Assembly (NCBI RefSeq): GCF_014694405.1
Contig: NZ_JAAUWV010000003.1
Span: 1 to 64,000, forward strand
Length of the DNA stretch: 64,000 nucleotides
Direction of reading: 5' to 3'
Source of the DNA: Pseudoalteromonas sp. S16_S37
GTDB taxonomy: Bacteria > Pseudomonadota > Gammaproteobacteria > Enterobacterales > Alteromonadaceae
Shown here: positions 37,901-47,068 of the stretch, piece after piece
How positions within the stretch are numbered: the stretch's first letter is position 1
Layout: every line of letters begins with the position of its first letter
The notes under the pieces: generated by a model
Told to the model about the DNA's origin: nothing
Database searches by the model: none
The model's input: only the letters and a program-made list of their open reading frames with translations
Translations under genes and position numbers: made by a program

Positions 37901-38297
37901 AACTTCCCCTTAAGAGCTTATAAGTGTTGATGAGTTTTTATTTTCAACAATTAAAACACTGGGGAAGTTGTTAAATCTTGAATTGAAATGAATCATTGTG
38001 ATTTGTATAAATATAGCGCTAAATTATTTTTAACTAATTGAAATTTAAATTTATAAATTTAATCCGTAGATGGCGTGATAGGTAATGAGTAAAGTTTACT
38101 TATAGGTTGGAGAAGCATTTTTGGTTAACATTCACAACTTTAAATGTGGCTGGGCAGTCAAACTTGTTTATGGGTTGGTATTATTTAGTATTGATGATGG
38201 CGTAAAAGTTGTGCGTTTAAGTGCTTAACAAGGCTTTTAACCATAATACCAACACTGGTATCCTTAGGGTTTTAAGAATTGAAAGAGTGATGCAGCT
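37901..38297. other. Gene-free interval with a spaced inverted repeat
   Basis: A+T-rich upstream region of receptor 3. It contains a perfect 11-bp inverted repeat, GTTGGTATTAT (about 38174-38184) and ATAATACCAAC (about 38246-38256). A lone GGTTGGAGAAGC (about 38104) recalls one REP arm but does not form the full palindrome. No Fur-type box was recognised. Confidence 0.35.
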
Positions 38298-38546
38298 ATG
38301 ATCAACGATAACGATGTAATCGATACGCTAGAGGGGCTTGAGTCTTTTTTACGTGCGGTTGAAAACGGCGGACTTGGATTGGAAAATGCGGCAGGTGTTG
38401 CACTGGCCACCAATAATAGTGATGGTCGTCCTTTTGTTGCCGTGCTTGATGATAAACATCAGCTGTTATTGGGGCGCTGGGTAACGCAAGAAGTGTTCGA
38501 TAATGGTAAAGACATGGTGCAAAACGGCATTAAAAAAGCTCATTAA
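38298..38546 (+). CDS. Hypothetical 82-residue protein
   Basis: A short acidic protein (MINDNDVIDTLEGLESFLRA...) with no signal peptide or membrane segment. The repeated-looking NGGLGLENAAGVALATNN region and the GRPFVAVLDDKHQLLLG segment suggest a small alpha/beta domain. The frame is plausible by codon use and preceded by a weak GAAAGAG site. I do not recognise a family. It is the same strand as, but 278 bp from, the DUF3297 gene; that gap shows only A+T-rich sequence. Confidence 0.5.
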   Translation: MINDNDVIDTLEGLESFLRAVENGGLGLENAAGVALATNNSDGRPFVAVLDDKHQLLLGRWVTQEVFDNGKDMVQNGIKKAH

Positions 38547-38824
38547 TTAATTGCTAAAGTAAATTACATTGGTTAGGTAAAAAGATGTCAGCTGATATTT
38601 GAACGCAGTTTGACCATGCGTGCGGGCGATAACTTCGGTTACGCATACAATCTAGTGCTTTTAACAGAAGTTGTTGGGGAATGAAGTTCAAACTAGTCGT
38701 ACTGTTTTCAAAGTGAAAAAAGAGACTTCTTATTGCACCTCTCGCCTTGAACACATTTTGTGTTGAGCGTGTTGCAAGTATTCCCTACAATAGCGCAAAT
38801 TTATTTTTTTGAAGAACTAAGACA

Positions 38825-39073
38825 ATGACAGATACAACCTCAAGACCAGATATTCCAGATCAGCTTTCTATTAATCCACGCAGTCGCTTTTACAATGAAG
38901 AAGTGTTACAGCACGAGATTGGCGTGCGTATTAATGGCAAAGAGCGCAACGATGTGGAAGAGTATTGCATTAGCGAAGGTTGGATCAAAGTAGCTTCACC
39001 AAAAGCATTAGACCGTCGCGGCCAACCATTATTATTGAAAACAAAGGGTACGGTAGAAGTATTCTATCGTTAA
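38825..39073 (+). CDS. DUF3297 family protein
   Basis: An 82-residue cytosolic protein of the widespread DUF3297 family, recognised from DQLSINPRSRFYNEEVLQHEIGVRINGKER and NDVEEYCISEGWIKVASPKALDRRGQP, which are close to the family consensus. The length is standard. Function is unknown. A hairpin (GGGGCAG/CTGCCCC, 39082-39104) follows the stop codon and may terminate it and the convergent LysR gene. Confidence 0.88.
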   Translation: MTDTTSRPDIPDQLSINPRSRFYNEEVLQHEIGVRINGKERNDVEEYCISEGWIKVASPKALDRRGQPLLLKTKGTVEVFYR

Positions 39074-39081
39074 TTTTGTAT

Positions 39082-39104
39082 GGGGCAGCTTTTTAGACTG
39101 CCCC
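39082..39104. terminator. Hairpin between convergent DUF3297 and LysR genes
   Basis: GGGGCAGC/..CTGCCCC stem with a T-rich loop; the trailing T-run is poor. Confidence 0.45.
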
Positions 39105-39141
39105 GCTTTAGAAGCACGTTTTTCTCTAAAAACTTTCCACA

Positions 39142-40023
39142 TCAAAAAGCACTGCGCGCAATATAGTCTAGCAAACACTTAACTAATCCTTGCTGAGGCA
39201 CATTATTTGGCCATACGGCATATAACGGGATATCTTCTACTTGCCACTTTGGGAACAGGTGCACCATTTTTTGCTGTTCAATATAGTCTTTCACTAGGTA
39301 ATCCGGTGGTGTTGCCACACCAAGGCCTTGCAGACATAGCTCAGTCATGGCTTCGATACTATTGACGGTAACATTACTTTGGTACTTGATCTGGAAAGTT
39401 TCGCCTCGTTCGTTAAATACATTACGGTTATGAGGCAGCATGGCCAAGCTTATCCAATTCCAATCAGCGAGATCGCGAATATGTTTTGGAGCGGCTTTTG
39501 CCCCAAAGTACGAGCTTGAACATACCATAAGGCGTTTGATAACGCCCAAACGCCGAGACTTTAGGTTGCTACTAGGCAGGTAGCCCGCGCGCACGGCTAA
39601 GTCTATCCCTTCGTAAATAAGATCACTGCGTTCATCTTTGTACTGAACATTAAGCGTCACTTTGGGGAACTGCTTACTGAATTGCGCTAAATACTGTGTG
39701 ATGGGTGCCTTTATTAACGCTGTTGGTAGGCTAATGGTCAATTTGCCTTTTAGCTGTTGGTGATTTTGGTTAATTTCGCTCAAACCAGTTTGTGCCGCTG
39801 TTAACATAGCTTGTGCATGCTGATAGAGCTTTTCGCCTTCATTTGTGAGAGATAATTTCCTTGTTGAGCGATATAAAAGCGCCACACCTAAGCGCTTTTC
39901 TAAGCCACTTACTTGATAGCTGACCACCGAAGGAGAAAGTTGTAGCGACAGCGCTGCGGATCGAAATGAACCTTGCTTGACGGTTTCGGCAAAAATAGCC
40001 AGTGCTCTCAATTCATCGATCAT
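39142..40023 (-). CDS. LysR family transcriptional regulator
   Basis: A 293-residue regulator. The winged helix is DELRALAIFAETVKQGSFRSAALSLQLSPSVVSYQVSGLEKRLGV, a pattern of the large DsdC/AaeR-like group of LysR proteins. The effector domain follows (KLTISLPTALIKAPI, GIDLAVRAGYLPSSNLKSRRLG). It is divergent from a LysE-type exporter at 40129 with 105 bp between them, the classic LysR/LysE arrangement, so control of that exporter by its substrate is likely but inferred. Confidence 0.9.
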   Translation of the reverse strand: MIDELRALAIFAETVKQGSFRSAALSLQLSPSVVSYQVSGLEKRLGVALLYRSTRKLSLTNEGEKLYQHAQAMLTAAQTGLSEINQNHQQLKGKLTISLPTALIKAPITQYLAQFSKQFPKVTLNVQYKDERSDLIYEGIDLAVRAGYLPSSNLKSRRLGVIKRLMVCSSSYFGAKAAPKHIRDLADWNWISLAMLPHNRNVFNERGETFQIKYQSNVTVNSIEAMTELCLQGLGVATPPDYLVKDYIEQQKMVHLFPKWQVEDIPLYAVWPNNVPQQGLVKCLLDYIARSAF

Positions 40024-40128
40024 AGCTTAATAGTTAAGGGTTTTAGAATAGTAATTTCTAATTGTGCTATCTAGTTTAATTAAAGTCCAGCGGCATACTA
40101 TCGCTAATGTTAATGATAGGAGTCTGCT

Positions 40129-40734
40129 GTGTCAGTTATATTTGCCATGGGCTTGTTTGCCCTTTCTATGTCTATTTCGCCTGGGCCTGTGAACTTAATC
40201 ACGCTCTCAGTGGGAACCAATCACGGCACCAAAAAGGCAATGCCATTTGTGTCAGGGGCGACTATTGGGTTTACTTTGTTACTGTATTTGTTGGGCTTGA
40301 GCTACTTCCAGCTATTAGCGCAATACAGTACTTTGCTAAACATTTTAGGGGTATTTGGCAACGCGTTTATTTTTTATATGGGTTATCAATTAATGGTCAG
40401 TCGCTCTTTGTTAAAAATAGAGGATGGGTTGCAGCCTCGGTTTGCACAAGGATTTTTATTGCAATGGTTGAATCCTAAAGCTTGGGGGGCCTGTATTGCT
40501 GGGATCTCAGCATTTAATTTGTCGCACTCTCATCAGCAGCTGTTACTCTTTGTATCTATCTATTTTGTTGTGTGTTACCTATCTATCGCAGCTTGGGCGG
40601 TCTTTGGTGATAAGCTCAGCCGCTTTTTATATAACCCTCAACGGCTAAAGTTATTTAATGTATTGATGGGAGGCTGCTTGATTTTTATTGCCATATACCT
40701 AGTTGCGCAACAGCTTTTTAGCGCTGCCACTTGA
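40129..40734 (+). CDS. LysE/RhtB family amino acid exporter
   Basis: A 201-residue inner-membrane protein with about six hydrophobic segments. The N-terminal signature FALSMSISPGPVNLITLSVGTNHGTKKAMPF is that of LysE/RhtB exporters, and FLLQWLNPKAWGACIAGISAF is the conserved mid-protein motif. The start is a GTG at 40129 with a GGAG site 8 nt upstream. The substrate is probably an amino acid or derivative. A neat terminator follows. Confidence 0.93.
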   Translation: MSVIFAMGLFALSMSISPGPVNLITLSVGTNHGTKKAMPFVSGATIGFTLLLYLLGLSYFQLLAQYSTLLNILGVFGNAFIFYMGYQLMVSRSLLKIEDGLQPRFAQGFLLQWLNPKAWGACIAGISAFNLSHSHQQLLLFVSIYFVVCYLSIAAWAVFGDKLSRFLYNPQRLKLFNVLMGGCLIFIAIYLVAQQLFSAAT

Positions 40735-40745
40735 AGGCGTTAGCG

Positions 40746-40775
40746 CTAAAAAAAGCAGCCAATAGCTGCTTTTTT
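40746..40775 (+). terminator. Terminator of the LysE gene
   Basis: AAAAAAAGCAGC pairs with GCTGCTTTTTTT around a CAATA loop; bidirectional, it also serves the convergent metalloprotease gene. Confidence 0.85.
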
Positions 40776-40805
40776 TGTGGTTATATCTAAGGGAGATATG
40801 TCTGA

Positions 40806-42899
40806 TCAATTGTTACATTTTCTGCCTTTACAAGGCTTATCGGGGCCGCCGCTATTGGTGTTAGTAACAGTCACTGTTACCCAACTCGTCCACGAAGAAC
40901 TTGCCACATCATTGTTGGCACGTACTCTATAGCGGAAAGTTCCAGTGTCACTGACATCACTATAATCAGCGCTATCAGCACTTAATAGCGCAACAATTTG
41001 AGGTGCCTGCCAACGGCCGCTTTTGTGTTGGGACTCTCTTTGCACTTCAAAAGTTTGCTCATTAGTGCTGTTATCTTGCCAGCTTAACAAGGCTGTAGCA
41101 TTTTGCCCGTCGACAGCGCTTAAGTTACTGGGTGCTGCGGGTGGCTCAGCTTTTGGCTGTGTAGCGAGGGTTGTTGCACAGACACTTTGTGAAGCGAGCG
41201 TGGTATTGCCACTGATATCTTTTGCTTGAACACTAAAGCAATATGGTGTCAGTGGTGTCAGGTTTGTCGCAATGTAATTAACATCATTTTGCCAACCGCT
41301 GCTTGTGCACTGAGCTGTGTTTTGAGTGCAGCTAAATAGATAACTAACCATGGTGCCACTGTCATCAGTTGCAACGGTGGCTTGCATTGCAATTTGCGTA
41401 TCACTGATTGCATTAGGAGCTTGCGCAAAGCCCATCGGGTTTGGATCTGGTGGTGTTGTATCGGGCGTTGAGGGCACAATATTACCTTGCAAGTAAAAGT
41501 GTCCTTGGCTTGCATAGTCACTGGCGTAAGGTCCCGCGGCACCAAATATTTCAAGAGTGTGAATACCCTCTGCAAGGTCGATTTGAATGCTGGCGCTGGT
41601 TTCACTGTTGCTATTGCTGGTGGCAATAAGCGCACCAGTGCTGTCGTATAACCGCATGCCAATATCTAAATTAGCGCCTCGTCTGGTACTGCGTGTGAAA
41701 GCATCCCATGCGGGTGTGGCATACAACTCAGCGGGGCCAGCGCCTGCGCTAAATTGAAACCAGTCGCTGTCACCTACTTGAATGCTGTCTTTGTTTTCGG
41801 CAATGATGCTGTCAGGGTCAATTTCCCGATTGGTTGCCGAAAAATGCCCGCTGCTATCCACATATAACGATACAGGGCTTGCAGCTTGTCCATGTGTATC
41901 TGCTGAACCGCCAAGCTTATCGTTGATAATGGCAATATCATCTTGAGTCTGGCTCGCGTCTGGATACTCGCCTTTGCTCCACTGTGTGACGTTTTTGTAG
42001 TAACCGACGCCCATTATAGGTGCCCAGCTACTTGGTTAGCTATCACTGCCTAAACCTGTGTAATAACTTTGTGTTGAAGTGCCATCATGGCTTAAGCCAA
42101 GGTTGTGACCAAGTTCATGAGAGCCAGCCTCTGCCATATACGGTGCAAAACCGCTGCCCAGCCTGTTGTAATAAACAAATGCTGGTTGATAGTAAGCGTA
42201 GTTGCTGCGCCCCCAGACGTTTACATAGGCCACGCCTCCAGCCCCTTGATGTGGCATGGCCCCACCAGATGTATCTACATCTTTGGTAAATAACACCCAG
42301 CCAGTGTTGGCGTTAAATTCGCTAGGGGCTTCAGTGGTTACATCAATATCAAACGCTGCAAAGTCATCCGCCATACGATTCCAAATTTCATGGATGCGTG
42401 CTCGCTCGGTATCGTTAAAAGTAGTTGGGTCGCCATCTAAATCGTAAGGAGTTGCATTGTAGCTTGCGCCGCCACCCCATGCTTTACCACTAATTTGCCC
42501 GCCATCAAAATCTAAGAATACTTTGTTGGCAGAACTTGGATTACTGTGTAATTTGAATACATCAACCGTCGGTAAAGTGTATTGTTCGTCACTGATAACG
42601 GCTTGCTCTGTTAAACCTTCTTCGATGTAAAATAATTCACCACTGTTGTCTGCTTCCATCAGTAGCATATCAAGGGCTGGGATCCCTAATGCTTGAAGTT
42701 GCACGAGCACTTTTTGTTGTGCATGTGGTGGCAGGTTTTCAAGACTTTTTTTGAGTTTTCCCTCAGGTAAGTTTTCAATCGCTTGTGTTGGCAGTGCTGC
42801 TTTTGTTGCAACATTGGGGGCGGCATGGGCCGCAGAGCTGAAAGCAAAACTAATACAACCATATAATATGGCTAGTTTGCCTTTTGTTAATAACATCAT
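40806..42899 (-). pseudogene. Exported zinc metalloprotease split by an in-frame stop
   Basis: One frame encodes a signal peptide (start ATG at 42899), a propeptide, the zinc site SHELGHNLGLSHDG, and then a TAA at 42036-42038. The same frame continues with PSSWAPIMGVGYYKNVTQWS, containing the Met-turn APIMG that should follow the zinc helix in a metzincin (M12-like) protease. Downstream come a PPC-like domain (SDWFQFSAGAGPAE...) and two fibronectin type III-like domains (NPMGFAQAPNAISDTQ..., PPAAPSNLSAVDGQNA...). With the stop the catalytic fold is not completed. A sequencing error is possible; stop-codon readthrough is unlikely. Confidence 0.85.
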
Positions 42900-42956
42900 G
42901 TACTTTGCTCCAAATATAAACAACTTGGTCATTTGGAACGGAAAGATAGGCAGCAC

Positions 42957-43655
42957 AATAGCTTGGCTGCGCTAGCAATCCCGCTATCATAGGACATTAT
43001 GTCCCTTAGACCGGTGACTTTGCGCCCCATCCTTTCGAATGGTTTGCCCATTGCGTCGAAATTAGCCGACAACAAAACACTAACAAATAATTGTGAAAAA
43101 TAAAACAAATGATTGTCAGGTGTTTATTTAGGGTAATATTACTAATGAGAGGGGGTACAAAATTTAGGGGGATATAGTCTAATGGCGTATGTGTCGTTAG
43201 ACGAAAACCTTGCACATGCAGTGGTTGATGAGCCTAAGATGCAAACTTGGTTGTTCGCTTATGACTAGCTGCTAGGGTAGGCTAAACAGCAAGTTATCGC
43301 ATAACGACAATCAGCCAGTCCACATCGCTGGCAAGTAAGGAATGTGCAGCTATATTTTAATTTTACTCAGTCACAGCGTATTCAATCGCATAGATGCCGA
43401 GTTAACATTGAGCCTGAGTGTTTTTCAATTGGACAAAGTCGATTTGGTTTGAGTTTTGATATCAATCCTATCACTCAACAACTAGCGTTGGTTGAATCGC
43501 TCATTGCACAAAGTGACATAGTAAGGATAACTTTTTGAACATAAAAAATTAATGTAATTGCTCTAGAAGCTAAAATAGGAATGTGTATAATCGGCGTCCC
43601 TGTTATAGGGTGTTTCTTTTTAGCAAAGACATTGTTATAGGTTGAAGGATTGAAA
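42957..43655. other. Gene-poor interval
   Basis: Nearly 700 bp without a convincing gene. A 28-codon frame (43181-43267, MAYVSLDENLAHAVVDEPKM...) and a 64-codon GTG frame (43344-43538) with sensible-looking composition but a badly spaced ribosome-binding site are seen. Both may be remnants; I recognise neither. Confidence 0.3.
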
Positions 43656-43948
43656 ATGAACACGGACGATATAGATAAGCATATTGCACTGATGCAAAGC
43701 AACAAAGTTCAACGCTTAGACATGAGTTTGAAAAGTTAAGGCCTAGCGGCACCGCGTTATTTTTTCGTGCGATTTTTGGCATATTTATACTGTTAGGGAT
43801 CATTACACTGTTTCCACAGATCTTGGCTCAGCCGATTTCTTATTTATTATTGTTTTTAATATTTCTTGTGGCGTTTGGCACATACTACGAAAGTCATCGA
43901 GTAAATAAGCGTTTGGATACTTTATATCAGTTACTTAAAGATGAGTGA
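43656..43948 (+). pseudogene. Frameshifted small membrane protein
   Basis: An ATG at 43656 with an AAGGA ribosome-binding site opens MNTDDIDKHIALMQSNKVQR, which stops after 27 codons. A shift of one base near 43729 continues as FEKLRPSGTALFFRA, two hydrophobic segments (IFGIFILLGIITLF and YLLLFLIFLVAFGTYY) and a charged C-terminus RVNKRLDTLYQLLKDE ending at TGA 43948. Restoring the frame gives a protein of about 97 residues with a cytosolic N-terminus and two membrane helices. Family unknown. Confidence 0.65.
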
Positions 43949-44017
43949 ACAAAACCTCTGTTGTTAGACAGTTCGCTAGCACTTAAATCCTTGATTGTGT
44001 AGCATAACAACTTTATT

Positions 44018-44214
44018 AACCTGAACTCGGGATAATGGATATGACAAAGTTAGTTGTATCAATCCATTACCAGACCAAATCATACAGTGTTGCTATTTTT
44101 GTGCAGTTCAAGGCGAGTTCGCGTACGTAATAGCGAGCTATTGCTAGCGAATTAAACGCAGAAATACGCGAAAAGAGCAGTGCTGTAGCATGTTGCTTAT
44201 CCCAAGTTCAGGTT
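44018..44214. mobile_element. Foldback/MITE-like element
   Basis: Terminal inverted repeats AACCTGAACTCGGGATAA (44018-44035) and TTATCCCAAGTTCAGGTT (44197-44214) match in 17 of 18 positions. Interior sequences also pair, for example GAGTTCGCGTA with TACGCGAAAAG and TGTTGCT with AGCAGTG-like arms, so the whole unit of about 197 bp can fold into one long hairpin. It has no coding frame. It abuts the start of the transporter gene at 44224 and may carry its promoter. Target duplication is not clear. Confidence 0.7.
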
Positions 44215-44223
44215 TACAAGTTG

Positions 44224-45084
44224 ATGAACTGTTGTATGTATTATCTTGGTGTTGTCACCCTTGTTTGGGCTTTTTCGTTTAGTTTAATTGGAGTTTACTT
44301 GGCGGGCCAAGTTGACCCATGGTTCAGCGTGCTCACACGTATCGCTTTAGCTGCGTGTGTGTTTTTACCGTTTCTTAAAATACCTCTTAACAACAAGATG
44401 TTAGTTGGCAAGCTTATGCTCATTGGTGCCATTCAATTGGGCGTAATGTATGGCTTTTATTATCACTCCTTTTTATATTTAAGCGTGCCAGAAGTATTAC
44501 TGTTTACGGTAATGACGCCTTTGTATATCACCTTACTTAACGATTTACTTAATAAGCATGTTAACGGTAAATTTTTATTCGCTGCACTTGTGGCAGTAGC
44601 TGGGGCTGTTGCTATTCGTTATGAAGGTGTTGATGGTCAATTTATTGTTGGTATGTTGCTAGTGCAAGGCGCCAACCTGTGCTTTGCCGCAGGGCAGGTG
44701 GGTTATAAACGCTTGATGAAAAATCGTGAACTAAATCAGCATAATGTGTTTGGTTGGTTTTTTATTGGGGCTCTAATTGTTGCGCTAAGTTGTTTTGCGC
44801 TGTTTGGAAATGCACAGCGGTTGCCCACAACGTTTACTCAATGGGGTGTATTAGTCTACTTAGGCATTGTTGCATCTGGGTTGGGTTATTTTGCTTGGAA
44901 TAAAGGAGCAACCCAAGTTGACGTGGGAACCTTAGCGGTGATGAATAATATGCTGATCCCAGCGGGTATCTTAGTTAATGTGGTGATTTGGAACCGAGAT
45001 GCAGACATACCTCGCTTAATTATTGGTGGCACTATCATCATGGTCGCGCTGTGGCTAAATCAGAAACTGAGTGTTAATCGTTAG
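44224..45084 (+). CDS. EamA/DMT family transporter
   Basis: A 286-residue inner-membrane protein with about ten hydrophobic segments and the two-fold EamA repeat. It starts MNCCMYYLGVVTLVWAFSFSLIGVYLAG, resembling the carboxylate/amino acid/amine transporter subgroup. The second repeat contains VQGANLCFAAGQVGYKRLM and GYFAWNKGATQVDVGTLAVMNN. The ATG at 44224 is used rather than the TTG before it; ATG 44236 is also possible. Its leader is the MITE-like element. The substrate is unknown. Confidence 0.85.
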   Translation: MNCCMYYLGVVTLVWAFSFSLIGVYLAGQVDPWFSVLTRIALAACVFLPFLKIPLNNKMLVGKLMLIGAIQLGVMYGFYYHSFLYLSVPEVLLFTVMTPLYITLLNDLLNKHVNGKFLFAALVAVAGAVAIRYEGVDGQFIVGMLLVQGANLCFAAGQVGYKRLMKNRELNQHNVFGWFFIGALIVALSCFALFGNAQRLPTTFTQWGVLVYLGIVASGLGYFAWNKGATQVDVGTLAVMNNMLIPAGILVNVVIWNRDADIPRLIIGGTIIMVALWLNQKLSVNR

Positions 45085-45104
45085 TTGTGCTAGATTATAG
45101 AGCA

Positions 45105-45135
45105 AGCCCAACAGTAAAAGTGTTGGGCTGTTTTT
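45105..45135. terminator. Bidirectional terminator
   Basis: AGCCCAACA pairs with TGTTGGGCT, followed by GTTTTT, between the convergent transporter and RTX genes. Confidence 0.75.
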
Positions 45136-45160
45136 ACATGAAGCTTAGCGGGTTGGTTAT

Positions 45161-46660
45161 CTATTCACAGTCGATGATAACGCCAGTTGGGCTGTAGCAA
45201 GTTGCGATTTGTTGGATCAAATTTTTATAAGTATAAGCTATGTTATTTTCTAACTTATTGAAATAGGTGCCATATATCGCTGTGCCACTCATGTTATAGT
45301 CAACTCGCCATTCATAATATGAGTATGGCGCAGTGCTTTGGTCCTCTAACCAACGTTTAAACACCACACTTGAAACAATATCGTACAGTGTGGTTGGTCT
45401 TACAACAAAACTGCGCCAACCTTTATCAAAACCAGTATGTGTGCCTGGCATTTCTACCACGGTATTGGCCGCTTTGTAGTATGGGTTGGTGAAGTTACTT
45501 TTTTTATCCACTTTTGATAGCAGGCCTTGCCAATCGTCTACCCAAGTGATCCCTTCACAGCTGTCAAGGAAAAGTACCCCTTTATCATCACCTGAGCCAC
45601 AACTACCTTGCGGAAACATATCTGCAGTCCATATGTAATCGGCATTTTTCCCGCCTTCAATTTTGGCTTCGTATTCAGTTGAAGACGTAATGATCACATC
45701 GTTGCCACTGCCACCATGTTGTTCAGAGTTTTCATGATAGGTAAACAGAATATCATCACCTCCATTGCCATAGGCTTTATGCCAGCGAACGCTGTTGATT
45801 TCGTCATCGCCACTTTCGAACAGGGCATCATTGCCGTTACCACCGTAGAGCCTATCTTCTCTCCCGCTGTTACCTGTTAGGTAATCGTCACCGTCGTCGC
45901 CATACAGCTTATCATTACCCGCATCACCACTGAGTACATCATCTCCAGGGCCACCAAATAAGGTATCGTCACCGTCATTGTTACTATTGCAGCCAGTTTG
46001 CTCAAAGATATAACCATTGCCAGCATTTGCTAGACGGCATCCACCACCAAGATAATCGTTATCGGCACCACCTATTAGGATATCTCTGCCTTGACCACCC
46101 ATCAGCAAGTCGCCTCCCGCATCGCCCATCAGCATGTCTTCGTTATTATCGCCAAAAAGCTGGTCATGATGGTTGCCGCCCGATATATGGTCATTGCCTG
46201 CACCACCGTGGATTACGTCTTGTCCGTCTTCACCAAAAAGACGGTCGTTACCGCCATTACCCGATATGGTGTCATCTCCTGCACCACCATAGATGGTGTC
46301 AGCTTGGTTTCCTGACGTTAGCGTATCGTTGCCATCTTCGCCAAATAGCATTTGCTGTATGGCAATATTTTTGGCATCAAAGCTGTCATCACCTTTGCCG
46401 AGTCGAGCGTCAATCATTCTAATTTGGCTTAAGAAAAAAGACTCACAACTTGAACTATTGCCTACCTTTCTGGTAACGGTAAGCTCATCACCTGAAGAGC
46501 TTAATGAATAGCTTTCACTGTCATTTGAGCCGGTGATCTTTAGCAACATGCCATCTAGGTAAACCGATGCATCACCGGCAATACCACTGCACGATGCTAC
46601 AGCATAATTAGATAAGCCCAGAGATAGGGCTAGGCACAGAGAGTTTAGTTTGAACGCCAT
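45161..46660 (-). CDS. Exported RTX calcium-binding repeat protein
   Basis: A 499-residue protein with a Sec signal peptide (cleavage near ASC, residue 23). Residues about 95-330 are hemolysin-type GGxGxDxLxG repeats (GGAGDDTISGNGGNDRLFGE, GGPGDDVLSGDAGNDKLYGD) that fold into a calcium-loaded beta-roll. The C-terminal 150 residues are non-repetitive with a WRSFVVRPTTLYDIV segment and cysteine pairs. RTX proteins are usually exported by type I machinery without a signal peptide, so Sec export followed by type II secretion or surface display is more likely here. No enzymatic domain is recognised. Confidence 0.88.
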   Translation of the reverse strand: MAFKLNSLCLALSLGLSNYAVASCSGIAGDASVYLDGMLLKITGSNDSESYSLSSSGDELTVTRKVGNSSSCESFFLSQIRMIDARLGKGDDSFDAKNIAIQQMLFGEDGNDTLTSGNQADTIYGGAGDDTISGNGGNDRLFGEDGQDVIHGGAGNDHISGGNHHDQLFGDNNEDMLMGDAGGDLLMGGQGRDILIGGADNDYLGGGCRLANAGNGYIFEQTGCNSNNDGDDTLFGGPGDDVLSGDAGNDKLYGDDGDDYLTGNSGREDRLYGGNGNDALFESGDDEINSVRWHKAYGNGGDDILFTYHENSEQHGGSGNDVIITSSTEYEAKIEGGKNADYIWTADMFPQGSCGSGDDKGVLFLDSCEGITWVDDWQGLLSKVDKKSNFTNPYYKAANTVVEMPGTHTGFDKGWRSFVVRPTTLYDIVSSVVFKRWLEDQSTAPYSYYEWRVDYNMSGTAIYGTYFNKLENNIAYTYKNLIQQIATCYSPTGVIIDCE

Positions 46661-46890
46661 TGTTTGTTCCTTAAATTTATAATGATTTCTGAGTGCGATA
46701 AATTCAGTGGCGCGAGGCTAAGTTGCAATAGTGCAAGAAATATGGAGTGTTAAAAGGTGCGGGTGAAATTACTTGTGTTGGCACTGAAATTGGTGTTTAA
46801 GCGGAAGATAAAAAACTTCTCAATTGCTATATGGGAACCGAGAAAAACAAAGGCACCCGATAGTGCCTTTTTGGTATTTGTTAATACGGC
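46661..46890. other. RTX upstream region
   Basis: It holds the promoter side of the RTX gene and a hairpin (AGGCAC/GTGCCT, about 46849-46867) followed on the minus strand by TTTGTTTTT, which fits a leftover terminator of the katG remnant beside it. No gene is seen. Confidence 0.4.
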
Positions 46891-46950
46891 TTAGCTATCG
46901 AGATTCATCACTTTGGTCCATGCTTTTACGGGATCATCAATAAATTTTTG
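46891..46950 (-). pseudogene. katG: 3' remnant of katG (catalase-peroxidase)
   Basis: On the minus strand 19 codons read QKFIDDPVKAWTKVMNLDS and stop. This matches the very C-terminus of KatG (pattern EKFVKDFVAAWxKVMNLDRFD). An in-frame stop lies directly upstream and no more of the gene remains. A terminator-like hairpin follows, as expected after a gene end. It is a deletion scar of a once complete katG. Confidence 0.75.
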
Positions 46951-47020
46951 TTAGCAAATAAAAACGATTGCTTTCATCGAAAAACTTGATGTTAAGTCAC
47001 GATTTCATATGGCAGGCAGT

Positions 47021-47048
47021 ACACACAAAGCCTAGATGCTTTGTGTGT
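47021..47048 (-). terminator. Hairpin downstream of the S41 peptidase-like gene
   Basis: A perfect 11-bp stem (ACACACAAAGC/GCTTTGTGTGT) with a 6-nt loop, 20 nt after the stop codon; it lacks a T-tract. Confidence 0.5.
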
Positions 47049-47068
47049 TATCTACATTTTAAAGGTCG

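Noticed and set aside
37901-38297. Fur box upstream of receptor 3
   Set aside because: The A+T-rich sequence offers short ATT/AAT matches only; no 19-bp Fur-like palindrome could be assembled.
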